Source: SKLM01 sp964542755
Lineage (GTDB): Bacteria > Chloroflexota > Anaerolineae > B4-G1
Length of the DNA: 62,166 nucleotides
Direction of reading: 5' to 3'
Assembly: GCA_964542755.1 (NCBI GenBank)
Contig: CAZIWL010000011.1
Coordinates: 1 to 62,166 of the forward strand
How positions within the stretch are numbered: position 1 is the stretch's first letter; the number at the start of each line of letters is the position of its first letter. A program made the position numbers and the translations under genes. The notes under the pieces are model-generated. The model saw only the letters and a program-made list of their open reading frames with translations, was not told the DNA's origin and did not search any database. Positions 25,451 to 33,906 of the stretch are shown here, piece after piece.

Positions 25451-26683
25451 CTACGGGTGGCACTTGGTGCACTTCTCGAAGATGCCGGGAATACCCGCGT
25501 TGGTGTCGAGAGTTCGGGTTCTGTGCGGCTCGCGGCAGACGAAGCAGGTGTAGACGGTAGGTTGGCCCTGAGGGTGGGACAGACCACGGTCCTGGTCAGC
25601 GCCCCCGCGGTCGAGGGGAAGGGCATGGTCCGCCAGGTCTAAGGCCTCGGCCGCGGGGCCGAGGGAGAGCGACGACCAACCAACCGGCGAGTGACAGGTT
25701 TCGCACGGCGGCGGGTAGTGTCTGGCGGGGGCTCGCGACAGCTGTCGCAGCGATACTCGGGCATCGGCGCCCCAGTGTGACAATCGCGGCACCAAGCCTC
25801 GGCGTGTGCGCCCACCAGCGGGATGGGATGCTCCCGGGTGGGGTCGAGCTCCAGTTCGGGCTACTCTTGCCCGTGACAGGCAGAGTTCGCGCAGAAGCTG
25901 GAGTCATCGGTCCCGAACGCGATCTTGCCGTCGCATTCGGAGCAGGCATCACTGGCCTGCCAGCGATGGTCGGCCAGAAAGCCTGCGGCCTGGTGTGACT
26001 CGGGTTGCTGCCGGGCAGCTGCCGGAAGGGCGGGAGGCTGCTCCGACGGTCCTGCTTTCTCCGGGATCGAGTGACACAGGGTACATTGGACGCGGAGGGG
26101 CGTGCCGTCCTCGCGCTGGAACTTGCCGTTGTGACAGCGAAAGCAGCCGGGGAACGGCTTGTGACCGCCGTGCCCTGAGTGGTCGAAGAAGGACTGCCAC
26201 GTCAGCCCGGCGGCCTCGAAGACGACGACCTGCACCAGGGACCTGGCAACCTGAACAGCCTCCTCGATATTCGTTTCGTAAGCCTCCGCAACGCCGGGAT
26301 AGATCGTCTCGTACGTCGTGCGCACGGATTCCATCGCTTCAACCGCATCAGCCTGAGCGGCATCGTCCCGCGAGAGCAGGTTAACCACGATCTTCTTCGC
26401 TAGGGTAGCTCGGAGCTCAGGTGTCCTGTCTCCAGCGCAAGATCGACGAGGCGATCCGTTGGATAGAAGGGGTGACCCACCTGATTATGGCAGTCGACGC
26501 AGTCGATTCGGTCCGGTTCGGCTTCCTCGATCTCCGCGCCGCTCAGCGGGTCGGTCACGTCGTCATACGCCGCGACGCGCCCGGCGGAAAAGTATGCCCG
26601 CACCCAGCGGATCTCTTCGCACTCCTCGTCGCGGATGCACTCGACGTGGTTCGCTATGTGCCAGAAGATACCCTGCCCACGGT
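25451..26683 (-). pseudogene. Decayed NapC/NirT-like multiheme cytochrome c
   Basis: Pieces of one multiheme cytochrome can be read in order on the minus strand. They run from GQGIFWHIANHVECI, through CVDCHNQVGHPF, CFRCHNGKF, CTLCHS, SACHG, CRDCHTG and CETCHSPVG, to the C-terminus FEKCTKCHP. The frame is broken by a one-base loss near 26402 (after SSELP), an in-frame TAG at 25861-25863 (after ACHGQE, where TGG would be expected) and another frameshift near 25725. Several heme sites have lost the histidine: CSECDG, CDSCRE and CFVCRE. The 5' end, with signal and membrane anchor, is missing and is replaced by an IS3 orfA remnant. Members of this family pass electrons from quinol to periplasmic partners. 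It is almost certainly non-functional. Confidence 0.8.
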
Positions 26684-26776
26684 CTCGACTTGTGCGCCGC
26701 CGGACCCGGTTCTCTCCACCATCCGAACCGCTTCAATCTTGAACTCTTTGGTATACGTTCTTCTCTTATCTGTCAT
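26684..26776 (-). mobile_element. IS3-family transposase orfA remnant (first ~31 codons)
   Basis: Downstream of GGAGG, an ATG at 26776 opens a frame starting MTDKRRTYTKEFKIEAVR and continuing MVERTGSGGAQVE. This is the N-terminal helix-turn-helix start of IS3-family OrfA proteins. The similarity ends where cytochrome sequence begins, so the element was cut off, leaving only its left end. No OrfB, frameshift window or right terminal repeat is present in the window. A TACAAT-like -10 lies just upstream (26801-26796, minus strand), as expected for an IS left end. Confidence 0.75.
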
Positions 26777-26968
26777 TTGCTTCCTCCCTAGGCGTATTGT
26801 ACACGGTGCGCAAGAGCTTACGGATCCCTTACTACTAGGTCTATTGCTCCAGGGGAAGTCAAGTTCGATTGGGTTGCGTTGGGGTTCCGTGGGGTGAGGT
26901 TTGGGCGAGAAGAATCCAGGTCAGGCCGGCGCCATCTCGGGGTCGTCGGCGGTCCTTGCCGACTCCGT

Positions 26969-26996
26969 TTGCACTCCTCTGGAAACCTGCTATGAT
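26969..26996 (+). promoter_or_regulatory. Promoter of the ArsR-oxidoreductase operon
   Basis: TTGCAC (26969-26974), 16 bases and TATGAT (26991-26996). The predicted start is near 27003, 37 bases before the arsR-type ATG. Confidence 0.6.
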
Positions 26997-27009
26997 CCAG
27001 GTGCGCAAG

Positions 27010-27027
27010 CATTCAAGTATTTGGATG
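27010..27027 (+). promoter_or_regulatory. Candidate ArsR-family operator
   Basis: CATTCAAGTATTTGGATG is an imperfect palindrome (six of eight pairs) lying between the predicted transcription start and the start codon of the ArsR gene. This is the position expected for an autoregulatory site. It is a weak call. Confidence 0.35.
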
Positions 27028-27039
27028 GAGGGATAAACA

Positions 27040-27387
27040 ATGGAATCCGCTCTGCAACGGGAAATCCAGCTGCTGCACGCGGAGATCTGTCAGGCTTTGG
27101 CAGATCCCAAGCGCATCGCGCTCCTCTATATGCTCGACCGTGGTCCGCAATGTGTCAGTGACCTGGCCGAGGCACTAGACGCGCCGCAGCCGACGGTGTC
27201 GTATCACCTGAAGGTCCTTCGAGAGCGAGGCCTGGTCATGCCGACCCCCGATGGGACCACGGTGCATTACTCGCTGGCGGATCGCCGCATCATCGAGGCG
27301 CTGGACATACTGCGAGAGATGCTTGCCGACAGCCTGGTCCGACAGGCAGCGCTGCTCCGCGATGTAGAGGACCTTACACGAAGGTAA
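27040..27387 (+). CDS. ArsR-family transcriptional repressor
   Basis: A 115-residue winged-helix protein of normal ArsR/SmtB length. The helix-turn-helix is CVSDLAEALDAPQPTVSYHL, followed by KVLRERGLV and the wing TTVHYSL. Cysteines 17 and 42 are present. The second sits at the start of the recognition-helix region, where metal-sensing ArsR proteins have their ELCVCDL motif, but the full metal site is not there, so the ligand is unknown; redox or sulfur sensing is possible. GGAGGG precedes the ATG. The large flavin/Fe-S oxidoreductase gene begins 13 bases after the stop, so the repressor probably controls its own operon through the upstream palindrome. Confidence 0.88.
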   Translation: MESALQREIQLLHAEICQALADPKRIALLYMLDRGPQCVSDLAEALDAPQPTVSYHLKVLRERGLVMPTPDGTTVHYSLADRRIIEALDILREMLADSLVRQAALLRDVEDLTRR

Positions 27388-27400
27388 GAAGGAGGCTGAC

Positions 27401-30400
27401 GTGGGACTGAACGCGAGCCAGCGAGACTGGCTTCTTGAGCAATTCGGGGATCGAGTTCGGATGGACCTGATGGAACGGAAGATCTACAGCCACGATGTGG
27501 GCGTCATGCCCTCTCTGGTGAAGCCTTTGATCGGCAAGGCGGTTGCCGACGCTGTGGTTCAGCCGCGGGATGAGGACGAGATCGTGGAGCTCGTTCGGTG
27601 GGCCGTTGCCGAGAAGGTCCCCCTGGTGCCCAGGGGAAAGGCGACGTCTGGCTACGGTGGGGTGCTGCCCGTCAAGGGTGGTGTCATCGTCGATCTCTGG
27701 CGCATGGCAGATCTCGTGGACGTCGATGTGGAAGCGCAGTTGGCGACGGTCGAGCCCGGCATGGTCTGGGAGGACCTGGAGGATGAGCTCGCCGGGCAGG
27801 GGCTGGCACTCCGGCTCTATCCCTCTAGCGCACCCTCTTCGACCGTTGGCGGTTGGCTCGCCCAGGGTGGCTTCGGTTACGGCAGCTTCGCGTACGGCGC
27901 CTTCCCGGCCAACGTGGCATCGGCCCGCGTCGTGCTGCCAAGCGGTGAAGTTAGGACTCTTTGCGGGGAGGACCTGGATCTCATTGCCGACGCGGAGGGG
28001 ATCACTGGTGTCATCACCAAGGTGACCGTGCGTGTCCGCGAGAAGGGGGAGGACGTGGTGTTGGGCGCGCGCTTCGACCGCGCGGAGGATCTGGCCGATG
28101 CCCTTCGAGACGTCGTCGATGAGGAGCTCCCGCTCTGGTCTGTCAGCTTCATCAATCCAGAGATGGCCAGGTTGAAGAACCAGCGGCCGCCGAAGACGGA
28201 ACATGGACAGCCGGTGGAAGATCATCGGCCCGGGATCCCTGAGGCCTATGTGGCCGTCTTCGTCGTCCCCGCCTCCAGGGCAGCGGAGGTGGAGGAAAGC
28301 CTTGGGGCGATTGTCTCCGCGCGAGGTGGGAGAGCTCTCGACCCGGACCTCGCGGCCCACGAGTGGGACGAGCGCTTCGCCATCATGCAGGTGAAGCGGC
28401 TGGGACCGTCGTTGATCCCCACGGAGGTGGTCGTCCCGCTTTCAGCGCTCGGGCAGGCCCTGGCCGAGATCGAAGAGGCCATCGAGTTGCCGCTCATCGT
28501 GGAGGGTATGCTGGCGAAGGGCACGGGGGATCCTGAGGTGATCCTCCTTGGCTTCATGCCTCACGATGAACGCCGCTTTGCCTATAACCTCGCCTTCGGG
28601 CTGTCCCTTTCGGCAATCAAGAAGGCCAAGAAGTACGGCGGCCGCGTGTACGGCAGCGGGCTGTACTCTGCGCATGAGGCGGAGAACGTCCTTGGGGCGG
28701 AACGCGTCCGGAAGTTGGAAGGGTTCAAGGAGGCGTTCGATCCACAAGGCATCATGAACCCCGGCAAGGTCGTAGGGAACGGGAGCTTGCTCAGCACGTT
28801 CATGAAGACCGCCACGACCTTCGAGCCGGTCGTCCGGGTGGTGGGCAATCTGGCGAAGGCTCCGACGGGTGAGCGGATCGCGGGTTCCGGCCGCCGCGGC
28901 GTGCCCGATGAGGTAGCCTGGTATGCGCACGCGTGCGCCCAGTGTGGGTACTGCGTCAATCCTTGCGATCAGTTCTACGGCCGCGGTTGGGAGTCGCAGT
29001 CGCCCCGCGGCAAATGGTTCTTCCTCAAGGAGTATATGGCCGGCAGGGCGGAGATGACCCAGGAGTGGGTTGACACGTTTATCGCCTGTACCACGTGTGA
29101 GCTGTGCAACGTCGAATGCCCCCTGGAGCTTCCGAATGAGCCCAGCTGGCTCACGATGCGGGGTGAGTTGATCCACGATCGGGGCGAGATGACCTTCCCG
29201 CCCTTCGAGATCATGCGTGCCAGTTTGCGGAAGGAGCATAACATCTGGGGCTCCTACCGGAGCGACCGTGCGAACTGGGCGGCGGCGGGGCTGGATCAGC
29301 TTCCCGACAGAGCTGAGATCTGCTATTTCCCCGGCTGCACGGCCTCCTACGTGGAACAGGATATCGCTCAATCCACGGCTTGCCTGATGACCAAGGCCGG
29401 CGTGGAGTTCACCTACCTGGGCGAGGACGAGGCGTGCTGCGGCATCCCAATGCTGATGGCTGGGCTCTGGGACACGTGGGAGGAGATCATGCGTCACAAC
29501 ATTGGCGCTATGAGAGAGCGCGGCGTGAAGACCGTGGTCACCTCCTGTCCCGCGTGCTGGCTGGTGTGGAAGGAGTATTATCCGCGCTGGGCAGAGAAAC
29601 TGGGCATCGACTATCCCTTCGAGGCGAAGCACTATTCGGAGATACTGGCAGATCGGGTGCGGACGGGGGACCTGGTTTTCGACCATCGGGTGGAGAAACG
29701 CGTCACCTGGCACGACTCGTGCCACATGGGACGCGCTGGGGGCATCTATGAACCGCCGCGGGATCTTCTGAAGGCGATACCGGGTCTCGAGTTCGTCGAG
29801 ATGGAGCACAACCGCGAGCAGGGGCACTGCTGCGGCTCGGTGATGAGTCTTGTGGCGGATCCTCCAGCGGCCAGACGGATTGGCGACGCCCGGCTGCGGG
29901 AGGCTGACGACGTGGCGGCCGAGGCTGTGGTGACTTCGTGCCCGTGTTGTGAGGTCCAGCTGCGGGTGACGGCGGATAAGACCGGACGGGATCTACCGAT
30001 TCTCGATCTCGGTGCTGTCGCTTGCGACGCGGCCGGTGTCGAGCACCCGGATTCGACGGCCTATGCGCTGGAGATGTGGGCTACGTTCGAGGCGATGATC
30101 AATCTCCTCAATCCAGAGCCTATGGCGGAGCTGATGGAGGAGCTCTTCCCGCAGTTGGTGGACGCTATGCCGCTGGGTATGGGGACTATGATGCGGACGC
30201 TAGGAAAGGTGCCCGGGGGCGGCGTCATGCTCCGCGGGATGAAGCCGCTTTTCCCCACGCTCTTCCCGCTCCTCATGCCTGCCATGATGCCCAAGGTCAT
30301 GCCGGATATGCTTGAGGCGGTGGAGCGGCGTGTGCCGATGCCGGACCATATGAAGGAACAGATGCCGGACCTGATGCCGATGGCAATGGAGAGGTTGATG

Positions 30401-30484
30401 CCGAAGATGCTGCCGTCGATTGTGCCGCTGATCAGCGACTCCCTGGTGGCGTATCTGGAGGGGAACGGGCCGCGGGGGTCCTAG
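27401..30484 (+). CDS. FAD-binding oxidoreductase fused to Fe-S and CCG domains, Met-rich tail
   Basis: A 1027-residue cytosolic-looking fusion. Residues 1-470 are a GlcD/VAO-type FAD domain (VPRGKATSGYGG, SSAPSSTVGGWLAQGG, and the C-terminal DPQGIMNPGKV). Two [4Fe-4S] motifs follow near residues 512-580 (CAQCGYCVNPC and CTTCELCNVEC). Then come two heterodisulfide-reductase-type CCG domains (CYFPGCTAS with CCGIPMLMAG, and DSCHMGRAGG with CCGSVMSL and SCPCC). The pattern joins GlcD-like and GlcF/HdrD-like parts in one chain, which usually oxidises a hydroxy acid and passes electrons to a quinone or thiol acceptor. The final 110 residues are dominated by Met and Pro (LMPAMMPKVMPDML, EQMPDLMPMAM) and have no obvious family. 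The substrate is unknown. It is co-transcribed with the ArsR gene. Confidence 0.85.
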   Translation: MGLNASQRDWLLEQFGDRVRMDLMERKIYSHDVGVMPSLVKPLIGKAVADAVVQPRDEDEIVELVRWAVAEKVPLVPRGKATSGYGGVLPVKGGVIVDLWRMADLVDVDVEAQLATVEPGMVWEDLEDELAGQGLALRLYPSSAPSSTVGGWLAQGGFGYGSFAYGAFPANVASARVVLPSGEVRTLCGEDLDLIADAEGITGVITKVTVRVREKGEDVVLGARFDRAEDLADALRDVVDEELPLWSVSFINPEMARLKNQRPPKTEHGQPVEDHRPGIPEAYVAVFVVPASRAAEVEESLGAIVSARGGRALDPDLAAHEWDERFAIMQVKRLGPSLIPTEVVVPLSALGQALAEIEEAIELPLIVEGMLAKGTGDPEVILLGFMPHDERRFAYNLAFGLSLSAIKKAKKYGGRVYGSGLYSAHEAENVLGAERVRKLEGFKEAFDPQGIMNPGKVVGNGSLLSTFMKTATTFEPVVRVVGNLAKAPTGERIAGSGRRGVPDEVAWYAHACAQCGYCVNPCDQFYGRGWESQSPRGKWFFLKEYMAGRAEMTQEWVDTFIACTTCELCNVECPLELPNEPSWLTMRGELIHDRGEMTFPPFEIMRASLRKEHNIWGSYRSDRANWAAAGLDQLPDRAEICYFPGCTASYVEQDIAQSTACLMTKAGVEFTYLGEDEACCGIPMLMAGLWDTWEEIMRHNIGAMRERGVKTVVTSCPACWLVWKEYYPRWAEKLGIDYPFEAKHYSEILADRVRTGDLVFDHRVEKRVTWHDSCHMGRAGGIYEPPRDLLKAIPGLEFVEMEHNREQGHCCGSVMSLVADPPAARRIGDARLREADDVAAEAVVTSCPCCEVQLRVTADKTGRDLPILDLGAVACDAAGVEHPDSTAYALEMWATFEAMINLLNPEPMAELMEELFPQLVDAMPLGMGTMMRTLGKVPGGGVMLRGMKPLFPTLFPLLMPAMMPKVMPDMLEAVERRVPMPDHMKEQMPDLMPMAMERLMPKMLPSIVPLISDSLVAYLEGNGPRGS

Positions 30485-30597
30485 GGGCGCTCAACGTGGC
30501 GAGGGTTCCGATGGCTGGCGTGGTAGTGGTACGGCTTGCGGGAGGGGAGTCGGGGGCGCTGTGGGTCGGCTGGGTACCCGCGCAGGGTTGTTCTTGG

Positions 30598-30697
30598 NNN
30601 NNNNNNNNNNNNNNNNNNNNNNNNNNNNNNNNNNNNNNNNNNNNNNNNNNNNNNNNNNNNNNNNNNNNNNNNNNNNNNNNNNNNNNNNNNNNNNNNN
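30598..30697. other. Assembly gap of exactly 100 N
   Basis: A run of 100 N, the conventional placeholder for a scaffold gap of unknown size. Genes may be missing between the oxidoreductase and the ccm operon. Confidence 0.99.
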
Positions 30698-30744
30698 GCC
30701 GGGTACTCGCGCATGGTTGCCGGGGAGATAGTAAGAATGTCCCG

Positions 30745-30773
30745 TTGACAGCGCTCCGGCGTTGTGGTAGATT
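30745..30773 (+). promoter_or_regulatory. Strong sigma70 promoter of the ccm operon
   Basis: A perfect TTGACA (30745-30750), a 17-base spacer and TGgTAGATT with the -10 at 30768-30773. Transcription would start near 30780, with a leader of about 43 bases to the ATG at 30823. Confidence 0.8.
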
Positions 30774-30822
30774 CATTGGAGGTTATTAAGCTGACGGCAT
30801 GACGGCAAAGAGGGCGGGACAC

Positions 30823-31308
30823 ATGAAGAGTAGGAGCAAGCTCATCGCGGCTGGGCTGCTGATCGTGGCAGCGGTCGTTTACCTCATCGTGACGAGCACG
30901 GGCAGCACAGCCCACTATTTCTTGACCATCGAAGAGGTCCAGGCGATGGGCGGTGAGGCAGCCGACCGGCGATTGACGATCTCGGGCGCGGTGCTCGGCG
31001 ATACCATCAAGTACGATCCATCCGAGCCCGTAGTGACCTTCACCGTCGTACAGGTCCCCGGCGACCCACGGGAGGTCGAGCGCGCCGGAGGGTTGGCGAA
31101 GGTGCTTCACAATGCCGTCAGCGACCCAGACGCCGCGCGAATGGAGGTCGTCTACACGGACGTGAAGCCCGATCTTCTGCAGCACGAATCCCAGGCGATC
31201 ATACGCGGCCGGATGGGCGAGGATGGGCGTTTCCACGCCAATGAAGTTCTCCTCAAGTGCCCCACCCGATACGAAGAGGGTGTACCAGGACAGTTGGAGG
31301 CGTCTTGA
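30823..31308 (+). CDS. ccmE: Cytochrome c maturation heme chaperone CcmE (CxxxY type)
   Basis: A 161-residue membrane-anchored heme chaperone of System I cytochrome c maturation. A single N-terminal helix (LIAAGLLIVAAVVYLIV) precedes an OB-fold region (ISGAVLGDTIKYDP, VEVVYTDVKPDLL, AIIRGRMGEDGRF). Instead of the classical heme-binding HxxxY, the sequence has CPTRY with Cys146 and Tyr150. This is the cysteine variant known from archaea and some sulfate reducers. The ATG at 30823 was chosen for its GAGGGCGGG ribosome site; an ATG eight codons upstream lacks one. The stop overlaps the next start (TGATG), so CcmE and the CcmF fusion are translationally coupled. Confidence 0.9.
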   Translation: MKSRSKLIAAGLLIVAAVVYLIVTSTGSTAHYFLTIEEVQAMGGEAADRRLTISGAVLGDTIKYDPSEPVVTFTVVQVPGDPREVERAGGLAKVLHNAVSDPDAARMEVVYTDVKPDLLQHESQAIIRGRMGEDGRFHANEVLLKCPTRYEEGVPGQLEAS

Positions 31309-33902
31309 TGTTATCAGAGGTCGGCACGATTTTGATCGGGCTCGGGCTGGTTACCACCGTCTATGCGACCCTGGCCGTCTATCGCTCGATCCTGCGCAAG
31401 GATGGGCGGTGGTGGGAGAGTGGACGGAACGGCGTTATCGCCGCGTCGGCGCTCCTCGGCGCAGCGGTTGTGCTGCTCTTGGTCGGTTTCTTGAACGATG
31501 ATTTCGGCATCGACTACGTAGCCCAGCATTCGAGCCGCGCTCTGCCTCTCTACTTGAAGGTGACAGCGATCTGGGGCGGGCAGGATGGCTCGCTACTTCT
31601 GTGGGCCTTCCTGCAGGCGCTCTTCGGCGCGATTCTGTTGGCGCGGCCGTCCGACGAGACCAGGCCGTTGATGGCGTGGGCGACCGTCATCATGGGCCTG
31701 ATCACGGCCTTTTTCGTGAGCATGACCCTCTTCCTCTCCAATCCCTTCGCTCCGAGTGCGGCTGTGCCGGCCGACGGACAGGGACTCAACCCCTTGCTCC
31801 GCCATCCGGGCATGGTGTTCCATCCCCCGGCGATGTATCTTGGATACGTGGGGCTGGCCGTGCCCTTCGCGCTGGCGTTGGCTGCTCTGATTACCCGGCG
31901 GATCGACGATTGGTCAGCGGCTGCACGCTCTTGGACACTTGGAGCCTGGCTTTTCCTGGGGCTCGGGCTGCTCCTGGGTATGCGCTGGGCGTACGACGTG
32001 CTGGGGTGGGGCGGCTACTGGGGCTGGGATCCCGTGGAGAACGCCGGGCTGATGCCCTGGCTGACGGCGACTGCCCTCCTTCACGCCCTGATCATGGATG
32101 ATCGACGGCGCGGATTCCGCTGGTGGTCGATGATCCTGACCGTCCTCTCCTTCGTCCTGGTGTTGTTCGGTACCTTCACGACGCGGAGCGGCCTTATTCA
32201 GTCGGTGCACGCCTTCGCCCGGTCTCCCCTTGGACCGTATTTCCTGGCGGCGATGGGGGTGACGATCGTCGCGTCGGTGGCGCTCCTCTATAGCCGGCGG
32301 AGGTTGCTGACCACACCCGGGGGATCGGAAGACTTGCTGTCGCGGGAGGGTATGTTCTCCCTGACCCTCATCCTGCTGCTCACCATCACAGGGTCGGTCC
32401 TCATTGGGAGTGTGTTGCCCACGCTGACGCAGGCCCTAACGGACACGCGTTTCGAGGCGGGCCCAGCCTGGTTTGACCGGGTCACCGGCCCCCAGCTCGG
32501 GGCGCTCGTGCTGGTGATGGGAATCTGCCCCCTGATGGGCGGGGCGATCGGCACCGCCCGCCGTCTGGGTCGCCTTGGCATAACCGCGCTCATAGGAACC
32601 GTGGCAGTGCCCCTGGTCGCCTTGCTCATGGGCTTCCAACGCCCCATCCCATTGATCGGCTTCGCCGTGGTCGGTCTGGCGGGCGGGACGGTGGTGGGAG
32701 AGATCGTCCGCGGGGCCCTGAAGCGGACGCGGCACGGTGAGAACATCCTCGAGGCTGTATGGTCCATGGTCGGGCGGAATCGGCGGCGGTACGGCGGTTA
32801 CCTGGTCCATCTGGGTATCATCCTGATGGCCCTGGGCGTCATCGGAACCCGGTTCTACCCCTACGAGACTGAGACGGTGCTCAAGCCGGGAGAATCCGTG
32901 GAAGTAGGAGGGTACTCCCTGGCGCTGGAGGACCTGCAGCGGCAGGATCAGGCGGATCACGTCGCAACGTGCGCCCCAGTCTCGGTCTACCGCGACGGTC
33001 GGTATGCAGGGGCTCTGACGCCGAGATTGGACGACTATACGGCGTATCATCAAACGGTAGCCGTGCCAGCCGTGATGAGCAGTCTCAGGCAAGACCTCTA
33101 CATCGTGCTCGCCGGCTGGAGTGCGGGGGGCTCCCAGGCGACGTTGAAGGTCTTCATTAACCCACTGGCGTCTTTCCTCTGGCTCGGGGGGGTCGTCTTC
33201 ATGACTGGGGGAACGATCGCCCTCTGGCCCCAGACGCGGCGCGCTCACGTCCGTGCCCGGCATGCGCGGAGGAGGAGCGTGATCAGTACGGCAGGTGTCG
33301 CCGTCGGACTCGCGGTGCTGGCACTGACGGCGTGGGCCATGTGGGGGCGCGGTCCCTTGAGCTCTGCTTCCGGGTGCACGCCGGTGGAGAGTGGATCGGC
33401 ACGCGCGGCGGCGTCGGCGGCTGCGGTCCAGAATCGGACCGACGACGGAGGGTCCTCTGCGTCATCGCGGGGAGGAAGGCCCAGCGTAGGAGAGCCGGCG
33501 CCAGACTTCAGCGTAGAGTTGCTGGATGGATCGACCTTCTCTCTTTCGGAAAGCGATGGCGGCATTGCGGTCATCAACTTCTGGTCCCCTGACTGCAAGC
33601 CGTGCAAAGAGGAGCTTCCCGACTTCCAGGAGGTCTGGGAGACCTATGAGACGCGGGACGTGGCCTTCGTCGGCATCAGCTTGCCAAGTTACGAGGAGGA
33701 CGTACGAGACATGGTCGCGGAATACGATGTGACGTATCCTGTGGCCCTGAACACCCTGGCGCCCATCAAGTATGGGATCACGGGCGTGCCAGAGACTTTC
33801 GTCGTCGATCAGGACGGGACGGTGGCCCACGTTTACGTGGGTCCGGTCACGGGCGAGCAGCTGCGCAAGAAGCTGGACGCTTTGTTGGGTGGAGAAGGAT
33901 AA
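31308..33902 (+). CDS. ccmF: CcmF heme lyase subunit fused to a CcmG/ResA-like thioredoxin domain
   Basis: An 864-residue membrane protein. Residues 1-640 are CcmF: many membrane helices, the WGGQDGSLLLWAF segment, and the tryptophan-rich heme-handling motif GWGGYWGWDPVENAG followed by LMPWLTATALLHAL. A further membrane helix and a low-complexity Ala/Ser linker lead to a C-terminal thioredoxin fold (about residues 725-864) with FWSPDCKPCKEE, giving the active pair Cys763-Lys-Pro-Cys766 and the cis-proline strand GVPETFVVDQDG. CcmF joins heme to apocytochrome, and CcmG-type thioredoxins keep the CXXCH cysteines reduced, so one chain combines both steps. These are usually separate genes. Overlaps ccmE at the 5' end. 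Confidence 0.92.
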   Translation: MLSEVGTILIGLGLVTTVYATLAVYRSILRKDGRWWESGRNGVIAASALLGAAVVLLLVGFLNDDFGIDYVAQHSSRALPLYLKVTAIWGGQDGSLLLWAFLQALFGAILLARPSDETRPLMAWATVIMGLITAFFVSMTLFLSNPFAPSAAVPADGQGLNPLLRHPGMVFHPPAMYLGYVGLAVPFALALAALITRRIDDWSAAARSWTLGAWLFLGLGLLLGMRWAYDVLGWGGYWGWDPVENAGLMPWLTATALLHALIMDDRRRGFRWWSMILTVLSFVLVLFGTFTTRSGLIQSVHAFARSPLGPYFLAAMGVTIVASVALLYSRRRLLTTPGGSEDLLSREGMFSLTLILLLTITGSVLIGSVLPTLTQALTDTRFEAGPAWFDRVTGPQLGALVLVMGICPLMGGAIGTARRLGRLGITALIGTVAVPLVALLMGFQRPIPLIGFAVVGLAGGTVVGEIVRGALKRTRHGENILEAVWSMVGRNRRRYGGYLVHLGIILMALGVIGTRFYPYETETVLKPGESVEVGGYSLALEDLQRQDQADHVATCAPVSVYRDGRYAGALTPRLDDYTAYHQTVAVPAVMSSLRQDLYIVLAGWSAGGSQATLKVFINPLASFLWLGGVVFMTGGTIALWPQTRRAHVRARHARRRSVISTAGVAVGLAVLALTAWAMWGRGPLSSASGCTPVESGSARAAASAAAVQNRTDDGGSSASSRGGRPSVGEPAPDFSVELLDGSTFSLSESDGGIAVINFWSPDCKPCKEELPDFQEVWETYETRDVAFVGISLPSYEEDVRDMVAEYDVTYPVALNTLAPIKYGITGVPETFVVDQDGTVAHVYVGPVTGEQLRKKLDALLGGEG

Positions 33903-33906
33903 CGTG

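Larger units (their letters stand above)
30485..30822. other. Intergenic region containing an assembly gap
   Basis: 338 bases without a gene. It contains the 100-N gap and a strong promoter close to its right end. The sequence on each side of the gap carries a near-identical 19-mer (GGGTACCCGCGCAGGGTTG on the left, GGGTACTCGCGCATGGTTG on the right), so a repeat probably broke the assembly here. Confidence 0.6.

Noticed and set aside
30598..30697. CRISPR array around the N gap
   Set aside because: Only two imperfect 19-mers are visible, no regular spacers and no cas genes. A generic repeat is all that can be said.
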